Positions 14,901 through 27,800 of a stretch of 64,000 bases of DNA are shown here, one piece after another. The notes under the pieces are model-generated. The model did no database searches. It worked only from the letters and a program-made list of their open reading frames with translations, and was not told the origin of the DNA. Source of the DNA: Gloeophyllum trabeum ATCC 11539. Lineage: Eukaryota > Basidiomycota > Agaricomycetes > Gloeophyllales > Gloeophyllaceae. The stretch's first letter is position 1. The number at the start of each line of letters is the position of its first letter. The position numbers and the translations under genes were made by a program. The stretch spans positions 2,118,693-2,182,692 of the forward strand of contig NW_006920410.1 in NCBI RefSeq assembly GCF_000344685.1. Reading direction: 5' to 3'.

Positions 14901-17685
14901 CTGGTCCGCATCTGTGTATTGCTGATTTCGCTTGAGATGTACCTCTCGTATGGCCGCCTTATCCGCAAGATCGCTCTCAATAGCTATATGGCCAGCGTCC
15001 ACGATCAGATGTTTGCATTCGTTCGTTGTGATGCTTCAGTGAGTGAGTTGCTTGCCCATGTACGAATAAACTGGCAAGAGACTTACTCTTCAGGAATAAT
15101 GATGATGGGAGCGTTGAGGTCCATATGCACATCAACAGTCTTATGAGTCTGCAAGGCGTATTCCAAGCCTGCCCTAGTTTCCTTTCGCAAACCCTCGAGG
15201 GTCTGACTGGCGGCATCCTGAATAGTCGCAATATACCATTACGGACTGCCCCAATCAACCTAGGGTAGAAGCTTACTAGGAGGGCCTCAACAGACTCCAA
15301 TTGGCTCTTCGGAGGCTTGAAGAATCTATAGACAGCTTCGACGTAGCCTCTGTGGTATATAATCTCCATGTGGCGCATCCGGACTGTAAGTGCGGTATCA
15401 GCACGCTCGTCGAGAGGATTGTTCTCGAACTTCAGGAAGAAGAACGGCTCGTGATTTTCTTGTGTTGTTATTTCGGGATCTTCGCTGATGTTATCCTTGA
15501 CGTGGACGATCTGATGATAGAGGGTATTTGGCGTGGTGCCATCAAACACTCTGAAGCCCCCCAACGAGACGGACATTTCCAGATTATCAGGGCGTTGGAT
15601 GACGTCCGCTTGGAAAGCATCGAATACAACTGATACGATTTCTACAGCTTTTCCGTGAGGATCCGCCTTAAGTGCGAAAGAACCTCGTCGCAGTTGCGCT
15701 TTGATGCGGGCTTTCAAAGCGTCTCGGGGTGCTTCGAAGGACTCGGCAAGAGCGGTCTTCTCGTCATAATCCAAGACATCGTAGAGTTCCTTCCGCTGCT
15801 CTTCGGTCATTTCGCCCGAGAACGAAGGTTCCTGCGCATTGGATCCATCCGAACCAGAAGAGCCCCATATCCAAGAACTCCAACTTGAGCGGGATTGATT
15901 CGCTTGCTTCTGCTTGCGTTCCTCTTCAATCTTCCTGCGGGCAACATAGTCTTTCTTTAATTGGCTACGAGCTATAGAACGGTAGAATCGGATATCTTCG
16001 TAGGAAAGCTTGCGTTCGAGACTCTCAAACATTTTCAAGTCCTTGAGATCATTAGCTTGAAGGTTTGCGAATTGTAATGAAGCCATAAAACTTACATTGC
16101 CCACTAGGGGCCCGAGCGACTTCTGCTTGAACAACTCCACGTATCTTTTACGATCGTCACGTCGTTCCGCAAAATAAGCCCAGGTCCATTTGCGGTTACG
16201 CTCTTGGATGCCCGAGAATATTGCTGTCCCAGCAAACCGAAGCAAAGCCCTGGGTCGGTTCTTACTCAACTCCTCGGGAGTCGGTCGCAGGCTTCGGTAC
16301 TGGCGGGGAAGTGGTCAGATACCACCGGTCAAAATTTGTGCCGAGCTTACTTGTTTCTGCCGCGAGTAGAAGTGGAACATTTCGACGAGTGAAATCGCGT
16401 CACGGTACTGGTTATCATCGAGAACGACCCCGATTTCATCGAAAAGTAGCTGCACGTCGAAACGAGGAGTGGACTTGTCAAGCTTATGGTTCATGACAAT
16501 CTTAACAATCGCATGTCAACGAGTGATATTGATGATGAATGTACCTGCGACTCACTCTACCCTCTCCGGTTACGGGTCTCAATATGAACTGGTGTTGGGA
16601 AGTATTCGCCTCTGTGGCGATCTACGGCGAAGTTAGAGAATGACTAGTCAGTGAGAAGGAAACAGTCTCACAAGATCTGTGAAACGCTGGATGGCTTCCG
16701 ACGGCGGTAGTCCAGCCATGCTTTCACAGTCCGTATCGAAGTATACTGCCAACGATTGGAGCTTTCCAAGCTTGTGTATGGCACCCGCGGTACTTTCAAT
16801 AAAGGCCGCTTCCCACCGCTCATTGGTAGACACGGCAGAAAATCCGGCGAGTGTAATGCCAGCAGCAAACGGATGCTGGCGGGTTGATGGGTCCTGTCAG
16901 CTGCCACTCACCGTAAGCAAGTAATGAGGTGCTTACGCCCTCTACACTCATTTTATCCTCGTACCGGACATGAATGTTCTTCACTGTGACCTGCAGGTTG
17001 TTCACCACCTTCGCGATGAGGGACGCGATTAGACCCTGCGATTGTTGCGAGTCCCCTTCGTGTATCCGTTAAAGCACAGTTCAACAATGATAGGTTCGGC
17101 AACAGACCGCACCTGGCATTACGTCTGCCTGACCGCGCATATGAAGCAACTCTGCATTCTCCAAACGTTCCATTTTAGCCGCTTGGGTTCGTTCCTCCTC
17201 CTCCTTCGGGTCAACATTCGTCTGCGGGGAAGGGACGACTAGAAGGTAGACATCCTCGATCAATACTTCAACTGGCTGATTGCCCAGGTTCAGCCAATGT
17301 AAGGACAGCGTGAACTTCCCCAAATGGCCTGCAAGCTCGTCAGACTCGGGTATAGAACAACAAATCAACGGACGCCGACCTTCTAGGACGTCTACGGGCA
17401 ATCTAAACTTGTCTAACGCTCCTTTCTTCAAGCGTAGGTTGCGCAGTGTCAACTGGCCTATACCCGGGTTCAGCGTGCCGTTCTGAATTAATCGGTAGTG
17501 GACATGCCTTGGCCGATCCCATAGTTCACTTGGTTAAGATCGAGATTCTCAATGTATGGCGCGAGGACTCGATTGAACACCTAAGGATGTATTACGCATC
17601 GCATCACTACAAGGGTGGCGCGGGCATCGTCTGCAATGGCACGCACGACGTTCAACACCTCCTTCCCTGGATCTAACCACCACAT
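5949..17685 (-). CDS. VPS13: VPS13 bridge-like lipid transfer protein
   Basis: A chain of many exons on the minus strand encodes a protein of roughly 3,000 residues. The first exon (17659-17685) encodes MWWLDPGKE. After one intron comes [19 protein letters not shown], then the chorein-like core with [20 protein letters not shown] and [15 protein letters not shown]. The long middle (about 16.9-11 kb) fits the extended groove region. From about 11 to 8.7 kb lie repeats with conserved Asn turns, such as [17 protein letters not shown] and NKTGLPFF, as in the VPS13 adaptor-binding region. Further on is an ATG2-C/DH-like segment ([20 protein letters not shown] and [20 protein letters not shown], about 7.2-7.5 kb). 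The protein ends in a PH-like domain ([20 protein letters not shown]) and stops at 5949. VPS13 moves phospholipids in bulk between organelles at contact sites and serves vacuolar sorting, sporulation membranes and mitochondria. The intron between exons 2 and 3 starts with GC rather than GT. All key blocks are present, so the gene looks intact. I did not fix every internal splice site. Confidence 0.95.
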
Positions 17686-18347
17686 TTTGAAAACCTCGTG
17701 TTATGTTCCAGACAGTCTGGAGGATCTAATGGATGGTCACGATATAACACTGAGCGGTAGAACTGCGGGCACGGAAAGGCAGGAGCCGATGCATGCAAGT
17801 ATAACCATGACGTCTGTCGCGGCGGTGCAAGCCATCCAAAGCAAACAGCGATCAACAACGCGGTATCACGGGAGACGCCATGTCGACCGGATGACCGTCG
17901 CCCAGACTCTTGCTCTTCGACAGCCATCCTGAATCCAGCACGTGTTGGTATGTAAAGTATCATATATACCTATGTCGCAGCGAGTGCATTTCTACGTCGT
18001 TGGGCATGCTGTACGCCTCGCGCCCCGCTGGGATAGCGGGGAAACGTGTGAATGCACTTGTTTCAGACATTTTTATTTACGTTCACGTTACACGTCGTCT
18101 AGAACGCTGCGATGCAATCCGCCACGACCCCCTCCGATCATTTGGTCTTCCATGTCCCGGTTTGCCCCGCAGAATGTATAGCAACAGCGCGACAGGAGGT
18201 ATATATGCCAGACGTGCAGCCTAAATACATGATCTGGACAAATCTCCTCTTGTCCGGACCGCACTCCTTACCCTATTTCAAGGCCTAACGCTGTATACCC
18301 CACCCCCGCACTTATCCCCCACTTCGCCTTGCGCTCCCCACCAGATC
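17686..18347. other. Divergent intergenic region between VPS13 and a small unknown gene
   Basis: No coding exon is supported. The region must hold the VPS13 promoter on the minus strand and the promoter of the small plus-strand gene. A short GC-rich hairpin (CCCCGCT, loop GGGAT, AGCGGGG) lies near 18022-18040. Pyrimidine-rich sequence precedes the ATG at 18348. Confidence 0.5.
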
Positions 18348-19096
18348 ATGATCTCTGTTGCTCAATCCACTGCTGCGTCCACTATGGAACCCCACGATGA
18401 CCACGACGCATCTGTGGAACTGAACGAGGTACGGCCCATGCCCCAGTACCCTTAGGACTGCAAGTTTACAGGGCATATGCATAGCTCGGTACTGTCGACG
18501 ACGCACTCGAATTCCTGTCGAAGTGAGTGACTTCTCCACAATCACCCTCTCTTCACTGCCTAACCACATTATCCCAGAATGGTTTCGAGCTCGGGAGGGG
18601 GGTCCGTCCGTCTACATTGCACTGTCCCAACATGGTGTTCGCCGTCGGATACATGTGCGTGCCCATCATCAATTGGCGTGCCCTAATTTGACGGACTTGA
18701 TTCCGTAGGCCTTGATCTCCACGATCTCCACGATCTGAGATCACGCGCCCTTTTGTTCATCCACAATCTGACAGAGTCATTGCGTTCTTCTGGGGTATGT
18801 CTAACCTGCTCTTTCCCTAGATCTGTGCTGAATATACCTTGCCTGCGCAGATACCGGCCTCATATCGACTAGCCCCTTGCAACTCAAATCTCTGCCTCGT
18901 GTGCCCCATATCGTCGAAATACGACCTCAACAAAGTCAAGACTGATGCCTTCCGTGCGGTCCAGCATGCCGGACACTTGGAAAGGTATAACGCATGACAC
19001 ATGCAAGGAGGAGGGATGCTAACCATGTCCGCGACTTGTAGGGAAAAAGTCCTGCTCGCCGATCTCGAACATGGTCCCGCCCTTATCATTACATGA
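18348..19096 (+). CDS. Small intron-rich protein of unknown function
   Basis: I do not recognise the family. Six exons can be joined in one frame: 18348-18428, 18485-18522, 18578-18654, 18709-18794, 18851-18984 and 19042-19096, giving about 156 residues. All introns have GT-AG ends. The product begins MISVAQSTAAST, contains ELGTVDDALEFLSK, a serine/glycine stretch, LDLHDLHDLRSRALLFIHNL and a C-terminal EREKVLLADLEHGPALIIT. The fifth intron has two usable acceptors: 18820 would leave a 26-base intron and 18850 a 56-base intron, and both keep the frame. I prefer the second for its normal length. The helix-rich central part and lack of membrane segments suggest a small soluble or complex-bound protein. 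That is only an impression. Confidence 0.45.
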
Positions 19097-19538
19097 ATCA
19101 TATAGTCCGATATCTCGACCGCGCTGCTTGGGAGACCCATAATTTCTCCTATCTAATTTCTGCCCGTCTTCGCATCGTATCTGCATCTATACCTCTCTGT
19201 TCTCATCAACCTGTATCGATAATTTAGATATTTCTGGCTCTGGATTGTGGAATATATGCTTGTGGAGGTTTTACTGTCACCCGCCTCTTAGCAAAGAACC
19301 CTCCTTGGATTCATACGTGGCAGCCCGTGTAAAGATAGCTGACAGGAAGGCCGGCTCAATTGGCTCTCGGGGGAAGCGCCTGTGATTTAGCCCGTCAAAT
19401 GGGCCGATTACATACGCGTTGGGGCCGGGCGCTCTCCGGCCATAGAAAATCTTGCCTCCGCGCGCGATATAGCTTGTCCTCTTCCGACGCGTTCATTGCT
19501 CCCAGGTTGTCTCGGTTCGTTAGTCCTTCCCGTTCGAC
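19097..19538. other. Upstream region of the elongase gene
   Basis: No gene seen. It carries the 3' end of the small unknown gene and the promoter and leader of the elongase at 19539. The bases just before the ATG are pyrimidine-rich. Confidence 0.5.
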
Positions 19539-20782
19539 ATGGCGCCTCTCGCGGACTTCATTCTTAATCACGTCCCCCTCCCGTCGGTGCCCTACTACAT
19601 CACCCATTATGTCCGCGGACAGACTCCCCTGTCGACCCAGACGGGGGTGTTCTCTGCTCTGGCACTATACCTCGTCACGATCTTCAGTATACGCGAATAC
19701 ATGAAGGACAAGCCTCCTAAGAAGCTCACGGCCTTGTTTCAGCTACACAACTTAATCTTGAGTAGCGGCAGCGCATTGCTGCTGGCACTGATGATCGAGG
19801 AGGTGTTCCCCATTTGGTGGAATAACAACCTGTTCCACGCGATGTGCAGTGTGGAGGCATGGACACCTGTGAGTGCTCTACCTGCTACTTGTCCGATCGA
19901 ATTCTTGACGAGCGGTTCCCAGAGACTCGAATTCTACTATATTATCAACTACTATTTTAAGTATTTGGAACTCTTTGACACTGTGTTCCTCGCGATCAAG
20001 AAAAAGCCCCTTGGTGAGTTCCTTTTCCATTGTGTATAGACACCTTATGTCTTACAGCGCGTTGGCCAGCATTCCTGCACGTCTTCCACCACTCCGCAAC
20101 CGCCCTTCTGTGCTATAGCCAACTCAACGGTAAAACTAGTGTAGTACGTGTTCTTCCTTAAGAAGTTGCTTAGGCCAAAAGTTGACGACCCCGCAGTCAT
20201 GGGTTGTCATCTCGTTGAACCTTGCTGTCCATGTATTGATGTGTGAGTTCGTGACATCACCAAGTTTATCTAGCTTACCCTGTTTGCCAGACTACTACTA
20301 CTTCGCCACTGCTGGGGGGGCTAGAATCTGGGTAAGAACACTCCAGCGACACACGATGGAATAAACAAGCTGATGTTGTCTGCAGTGGAAGAAATATTTG
20401 ACCACCATGCAAATCGTGCAGTTCGTCATCGACCTCTTCGCCGTCTACTTCGCTAGTACGTCTTCTTTTAAGATTGGCGAATCGCCATCTCAATATGTGA
20501 TGTAGCATATTCGTACTACGCCGCGAAGTACTTCCCGCACCTGCCGACGATGGGTAGCTGCACCGGGACGGAAGGCGCAGCCGTGTTTGGTTGCGGGCTG
20601 CTTACCAGCTATCTCGGCCTCTTCATCAACTTCTACATCCAAACGTACAAGAAGAGCCCTGGACACAAGAAGAATGCCGTTGCCAACGGGAATGGCGTAC
20701 CAAATGGGAAGGCGTGAGTGTAATTCGTGTGCAATGCCTGAGTTAGCAGTAATATCCGCCCTACAGGCACAAATCTGACTGA
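19539..20782 (+). CDS. ELO-family very-long-chain fatty acid elongase (3-ketoacyl-CoA synthase)
   Basis: The product belongs to the ELO family of ER membrane enzymes, which condense malonyl-CoA with acyl-CoA in the first step of elongation for sphingolipid and long-chain fatty acid synthesis. Exon 1 (19539-19868) encodes the N-terminal membrane spans. After an intron comes [20 protein letters not shown], then FLAIKKKPL. Splicing at 20014-20069 gives [19 protein letters not shown] with the diagnostic HxxHH box. Later exons encode [15 protein letters not shown], then [18 protein letters not shown] and a C-terminal membrane segment with [20 protein letters not shown]. The tail is lysine-rich and ends in KAHKSD, which may help ER retention. 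There are at least six introns. The family assignment is firm. Whether it is closer to yeast Elo2 or Elo3 cannot be judged by eye, so I give no symbol. Confidence 0.93.
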
Positions 20783-21629
20783 GCAGCCATGTCAGCGCCG
20801 GGATTGAACAAAAGGGACATACCTGAGGTCACGTCTGAACACGCCGTCTAATTTATCCTAGCGTCCTGAAGTCCTCGTACAAATTCCTTTAATCGAGCAT
20901 GCCGACCTCCAGCGGAGACCTTTCTTTTAATGGGTCCCCCTGGGTAGCTCCAACTCATTCTTTTGTTTTTCTTGTGCATATTTTGTCCGAGCGCATTGGC
21001 TTAGGTGTTACTAGGTATTTGGAGGCTGTAATAGACAGACGGCGAAGGGTTAGACAGCTCTGTATGTCCGCGTGTCTTTAGGCACAATGATACCACGTCC
21101 GATATACTGGGATTGTGGACGACCTGCAATCACGTATCTTTCTCAGAACATATCACTGTTCTCTTGTTCTTTAATGAATCAAGCATAGCATGGCTAGTGA
21201 GCGATGCTTGCACTGGGCGTGCCGACTGCCACAGCTGTACACACGGGCCTTTTTACTAGGCGTATTTACCGGTATTGCTCACCTGAAGTGGCTGTGCTTT
21301 GTATGGGCGCCACAATCAATCTCTAGCCACATACACTGAGACCTTCAAGTTGTACATGACATTCGCTGCGAGCCGACCTCGCGCATACCCCGCCCGCAAC
21401 AGAACCATAGTCGTTCCTTCAGCTTCTTGCATATATTACACTGGTGTCGAACTCTCCTTGGGCTGTCGCTTCCCCCGACTAACGCTGTTCTTGGAATGTG
21501 CTTGTGATTCAGCCTGCAATAACTACGCGGAACCAGGATTCTTCATCCGGGAGCATAATTGTCTCTTCTTGGAACCCGGGATATACCTATTGCATCTTAT
21601 CTTGCCTATACCCAGGGACCTGCCATACC
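20783..21629. other. Intergenic region before the RasGAP gene
   Basis: About 850 bases with no convincing exon. It contains the elongase 3' end and presumably the promoter of the RasGAP gene. An upstream non-coding or short coding exon of the RasGAP gene cannot be excluded, because its frame is open upstream to 21498. No repeat or RNA gene stood out. Confidence 0.45.
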
Positions 21630-24600
21630 ATGTCGGACGCCATGCAGCATGACCCATCCAGACGCGAGACCAAGAAGGAATTCTTTGTTTCTGTAGAGCT
21701 GTTCGTGTCAAACAAGGCTTCGATGGGCTTGCGCAAGGTAAGCTGTTCTCTGCTGAAGTGAGCGAGAGATGTAATATTATTCCAGCCTGTGCCGCCTCCA
21801 CCTCGCAAGAAGGGCGAAAAGCGTGAATCTCTAAGAGCATCGGATGACAGCCAAAAGAAGCTAAAGGGTGCGTATTCTCATGCGCCGACATTGTGTCCAC
21901 ATCTTATTTGTCTCGCAGAAAAGTCCAGCTGGCTTACGCTGTCTCGCACTGCTGCAGGTGCCGGGAGCTGGAGACCTGCCACCTGCAGACTATCTGAGGA
22001 AGAGGACGGGTGCCTCATGAATGTCTACATCGACGTGAGTATTTCCTTGATTCACAGCCGTTGTATGCTTGTTCTACCTGGCGCTACCTTCCCTAGGAGA
22101 CCACGCTGTACCAGACAATCTATGTTCACCTGCTGAACCATACTGACATTCGCCCCGCTGACCGCTCATTATTTTATCGGAAAGATTGTGTGGGTATACA
22201 CTGCGTCAGGTAAGACTCCTGTCGCCAGTCAGCCCGTTTCTATGCTAATCTGTTCCAGTGGACAGCGCTGGAGCGTCTTACCGAGTTCAGAACCGCTCTA
22301 TCTCCATTTTAAGAACACCGAGGCGGCCAATACCTGGGTAACACTGATGCGTTCATATGCGATGCCTGAGATATACGGGCGCTATTTCTCGCCCTCGGAC
22401 GGGGGTCTTTATCGCATGTGGAGACAAGTCGAGTTAACCATCATCCAAGGACGTAATCTCGGACAGTCGAAGTTGTACGATGAACTTGCGATAGCTAACC
22501 GCGGCGCGGAGGACCCAGGGATCGATTTACAATTGGAGACCGACGGCGCAGACATGGACGTCTACTGCGAAGTGTATATCAACGAAGTTCTATCAGGACG
22601 GACCACTACCAAGAGATGTCCTGGCTCCACGGACTGGCATGAGGCATTCGCTTTCTGCGATCTGCCGCCCTTCGAGAACCTAGAGATCCTTATCTGGCGA
22701 GAGAAGAAGCTCACGAGACCCATATTGATGGGCAATATCCAAGTATTCCTCAGCGACTTCCGGCGTGGAGAAACTGTCGAGGGATGGTTCCCTGTTCTTT
22801 TTGGCGACATGGGCGCCCCCTCCATTCATGTTGGTGATCTCAGGCTCAAGCTAAAAGTGGATGAGTGAGTGGAAATGTATTTATCCCGTGAGGCTCCGTT
22901 AACTCATGTACGTGATTCAGAGAGATTATCTTACCTCTCTCAGCTTATTCGGACCTACTGGAAGTGTGTTGAGTCGCAGCCCTTTGCTCGTTGTTATTCA
23001 CGTACGAATTTGAGATTTAGACGCTGTATTCACGGAATTGCCTGGACTGGATGAGTGATCTGGAAGGGAGGTTACAACTGACCAGCCTGTCTTCCCAAGT
23101 GCTCTCCATCTCCATCGCTAGGAATGTGTTACTCGATCACATCTTTGAGCTCGCTGATCGCGAAGTAGATGGCACACCCCATTGTAAATGACTAATTCTT
23201 GAAACTGTTTCCAACATTGATTGACATGCTCTCTAGCCCACAATACGCTATTTCGGGGCAATACTGTACTTACCAAAACAATGGAGATGTCAATGGCCTG
23301 GTATGGCAAGGGCTTCCTTGAGGCTAGCATAGGTCCCGTCATTCGAAGGCTGTACGCAGAGCGGATCACTATAGAAATCGATCCAGCTCGTTCTCAAGGC
23401 AGGAGCGCGAAAGATATCGAACGCAATGTTGATCAGCTCGTTTACTGGTGCCAGGAGGTTTGGGGTAACATATACTCCATGCGAGGTGAATGTCCAGTGT
23501 GAGTTACAGTGTACGGTATCGTCCATATTGTTTGGCTGACGAGAAACCATGCACAAGGGAAATGCGTCGACTTTTCTCTCATATCAGGCAGCTTGTGGAG
23601 AAACGATATCAGGTCAAGGACATGCCTAACGATAAGGGACGCGAGTTACCTTGGCAGAGCGTCTCTGCTTTCTGCTTTCTCAGGTTTTTCGTTCCAGCTA
23701 TTCTACATCCGCATCTCTTTGGTCTTTGCCCTGGTATGCCTCAGAAAAATGCACGCATCCGAACAACTGACCAATTCTCTGCAGGCCTTCCAGAACTCTC
23801 TGTCCAGCGTAGTCTTACCCTAATTGCGAAAGTCATACAGAGCTTGGCAAATCTGAATGCAGTAAGTGTGGTGGTTTCAGTCGCTTCCACCGCTTTGTCT
23901 GTCTTATCTCGTCCGTTATTAGTCTGTCCAACGGGAAGAATTTATGCGTGGAGTGAAGAACTTTCTTACCAGCAGTCTTCCAGCCATGATTGACTATATC
24001 CTGGTCGTATCGACGTTGGAGAGCGAAAAGGCCCGTGGACCGTATCAATATTCACCGGATAGGCATGAGCGATTACATGTCATGAATTCGCTACAGCGGC
24101 GAGGCCCCGGCATGCCACTGCTTCATCGAGAAGCCATTCCACTGCTGCCTCATTTGCTGGACATACCCAGACACCTTGCGATAATCACCTCTGCCGTCAT
24201 CAGACACTCAAGATCGTACCCACGCCAAAGTTCGAATGACCCAGCGGAAGCCCCGCTGGACGCATTCTGTGCCCGATGCTTCGAGATAGAGCAGCGCGCT
24301 CTCCATCGTGTGAGTCATTTGGCGGCCCGCCACAAGCCTTCAGATCGTCTGTCTACTCCTCCATCCACGTCTGCGCCGAGCGTCGATGGAAGCGGGCCTG
24401 CTACTTCCACGAAAGCAAAACGGAGGCCGCGGAAATTGTCGAAGGCTTCAAGACCTTCCACTGCTCCTTCCGCGACGGATAGTTCAGATGGACGTCGCTC
24501 AAGGGCTCAATCCTCCGTGAACTCAGACATATCCTTGCCTTCCAGCCCTATCCGTCATAGGCACTCCACCCACGCGGATATGCTATCCGCTGAGTCACAG

Positions 24601-24780
24601 GCAGAACTATCGAACGCAGGGTCCACGGATCATCCTGCGTCACCGACTACAACTTCCAGTAACATTTATCGGGTGTTGTCAGAGGACTCGTCTCGTATAG
24701 GGCCTCACTCTCTTGACTTCCCTGATGACCCCGGCCGGAGGAAAAGGGGGTTACTGCGCGGGATTTTGACACGGCACTAG
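21630..24780 (+). CDS. PH-C2-RasGAP protein (Ras-type GTPase activator)
   Basis: The order is a PH-like domain, a C2 domain, a RasGAP domain and a serine-rich tail. The PH region is spread over several short exons (SSWLTLSRTAAG through LYLHFKNTEAANTWVTLMRS). The C2 region includes QVELTIIQGRNLGQ, DVYCEVYINEVLSG and ENLEILIWREKK. The catalytic GAP region contains HNTLFRGNTVLTK, where the Arg after LF matches the arginine finger, then VSAFCFLRFFVPAILHPHLF and LTLIAKVIQSLANLNA, all characteristic. The tail has SRPSTAPSATDSSDGRRSR and other low-complexity stretches. RasGAPs speed GTP hydrolysis on Ras-type GTPases; a C2-RasGAP layout resembles yeast Bud2, a regulator of polarity, but the substrate is inferred only. 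The start at 21630 (MSDAMQ) is the last ATG before the well-conserved part. Earlier in-frame ATGs exist. The gene converges on the AP-2 alpha gene, 111 bases away. Confidence 0.9.
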
Positions 24781-24891
24781 TCGGGACTAAGAGGGTATGA
24801 TTAGTGTACGCGTAGGCAGTTAGTACAAATATATCCTGTACAATCAGAGGATGTCCGTAGGTCCATAGGCTGGTGACGACACGAGACTCGG

Positions 24892-27800
24892 CTATGACTC
24901 CGTGGTAAGGGGTTTCTGAACAAGCTTCTGCACCTCCGAAGCTACATCTTCCGAGGTACTGCGAATAGTCACCCTACATAGCTGCAGCCTTCGTGTCAGG
25001 ACGATGCTGGGTCTAAGTATCAGATACGCTAGCTCACCTTTGCTTCCCTGTTGGGCTCCAAGCGCATCAAACACCCGACTTTCCCTTCGACTGCCATGTG
25101 CAACACCCCAGCACCTACGATGTTGGTAGGGTTCGGATCAATTCCGTCAAGGATGTCGAATCGCAATCCAGATACTACTTGTCGGTGCTTCGGCATATCG
25201 ATATGGCCAGCGGCGTTCAGTGTGATGGGGAATATACTCTGTGCCTCCCTCGGTGGCCCACCAATCAGTTTCCATCTTTCGAAGAATTCGGTAGGACCAA
25301 GCTTCACGCCTTCGAAGAACTTCGTAATGACCAACGGCAGCCTGACGGAAAGCGTTTGATGCGAACCAGCAAGGAACGAAACAGTCATCACGGGAGGAGT
25401 CCGGAAGAACTTATTGCACTCGATGTGGAGAAGCAGCTGCGTCTGAGTCCTGGGTGCGATCATCGTAGGCGGCATCTTTGCGAACGTGACCGAGAGAGCC
25501 TCTGGTTCGCTGACATGCATAGTGGTTGTGAAAGAGGTCAGCGGCACTCCGATTTTGTTCCCAACGTAGATAGCCAGCTGCCCGAGGTGCCCGTGGTATC
25601 TCGACTTGACACCGATCTGCAGTTGGATATCTTCGTAGAGAACGCCGTCGGCGCTGTATGTGAGCTTGTCAAACCAGCGGTCAACATTCGGCCCAGCAAC
25701 TACTGGAGGGACCTTTATTGTGGACAAATTCGACGAAGCATGCTGCAAGCCCGGCGCCTCCGCCTGATCCGGCGATGTGGTGAAATCTAGCCCAGCCAGA
25801 GTTTTCGTGATGTCCTGCGCACTGGCTGAGTCGGGTTGTGAAACCCCAGTGGAACCGTTAGATAGTCGCGCGGCTCCGGTCGTCATTACTGTAAGGCGTT
25901 TGGACGCTTGGCGCTCCAAATTTGCCTCTTTCCCTCCGATTACCCATGTCCGCTTGTCCTCCGTGTCTCCCTGCTTGCGATTCAAACGTCCTAGTAGGGC
26001 GCTCTGTCGTGGAGGGAACGGAGGCATTTCCTCGCAAACGTTTTGAAGTAATTCGTCCTCCTCTGGGCGCGACGCTATCGCATAGAATTCGCAAGCCCGT
26101 TGTTGCAGCTCCGAATCTAGTACATGTCGATACCGCTCAAAGACGTTGATGAGCTGAGGCTTGAGTTCCGGGAAAACGTTGACCCATTTAATGTAGGTCG
26201 ACAGGAGTAGTGCCCGCGTCGGCGCCCCGCAGAATTGTGACTTGGCATGCAGAAGCTGGAATTGCTCTAGTGGGCTATATCCAGGACTATTCGCGATTAA
26301 ATGCCCGTATTCCCCGAGTATATAACCTGTCGAGTTGGTTTGAGTACTGTTTTGCTCGGCATATCTGGAGAACCAGACCTACCGCCCACTTTGACCAGAC
26401 TTTCGTGCGATGACGGTGACTTCATGTGCTCGAATACAACTTTGGCGGCATACTCTTGCAAATCTTCTGTATTGGTCACGATTTGTACCACCCGGTACCA
26501 TACTTCATCCCCGACGTGATCACCGGCAGCACTGATGAGGTCCAAGATAGTGTCGACATACCACTTGTAGGAGTTTGCATACTTCTCGGTGAGGATTGCA
26601 ATCTTCAGTACCATTTCCTCCCGCAAGCCATAGTCCGCCACTCTAAGGTAGCGAAGGAGCTCGCCGACAATTAACTCGGAATTGTCGACATCACACATAC
26701 TATACAGCAAATCAAGAGCGCGCCGCCTTACGGATATATCTTTATCGCGCAAGGACAGTATGATGGTGCCCTGGTGCTTCTTGATAGGCTCCAAGGAATC
26801 CGCACGAGCTGCAAGGTGAGCCATAGTATCCAGGCCAAGATATCGTACGTTGGTCTCTTTAGACGAGATGAATCTGGCCAGAAGAACTGCAGCTGTGCCA
26901 ACAAGGGGCGAGTTCGTGTCTAAGTGGATAGCAAGACCGATTGCCTCAAACAGAATTGCATGCTGTGCATTGTTATGTTGTACGTTTCGCGTCGGCTCCG
27001 CCGAGTTATTCATAATGACCTGGAGAACATTATGTAGTACAGAGCGGATCGTAGGATCATCTGAGACGGGGGTTATTCTCGAACAAGCGAGAGAAGAGCT
27101 GAGTAGGGATCGTACCTGACGGAGGATAATACTGCAGGAGTCGTAGTAGCTTGACCTGGAGCCACGGCGAAGGGACCTTGTAATAAGCATAAGTGGCTGA
27201 ATACTCGTGATCGACGACAAGCTATGTCTCTTTTGTCAGTCGCACTGATCACGTGAGTATCCACACTGTGCCCACCCGATGTAAACGATCCACAGCCTTC
27301 TGATAGCAGACCGCGTACGCGTCGAGATGATCTTGAGCCAAGGCCATTACTAAGCTCGTGACACAGATCACTACACCCTACGGAGCACACATGAACAGAG
27401 ACAAAAGGAGAGCTGAACGTAGCAGCATACCAAGTCGGGATCATCCATGATAGATACTATACGCAAAGCCCACTCTTCCGCAGGTATAACGTCAGGATGT
27501 TTCCGATACATTCGCAATAATGTCAGTGCAGCCTTCTTCTTGACAAAACTCTGGGAAGTACTATCACCTTCGTTAAAAATGATACTATCGCAGGTAAGGA
27601 GGTACGCACGGGGATATTAGCAGGCGATGTACGTCCTCGGCCAACGCCTCGGCCATCTCCTTCCCGCCAACATTAGCGATAGCATGAAGAGCCAGGCAAT
27701 TATGTATCTCGTTATTATCGTCCAGATCCTTGCGAATCGAGTTGACCACCAATCGAAGAAAGTCGGAATTCTCGTGCATAAGTAGCGTCACTGCGAGGTA

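Noticed and set aside
25098..25790. 230-codon plus-strand frame
   Set aside because: It lies antisense to the AP-2 alpha ear-domain exon, whose protein is clearly conserved.
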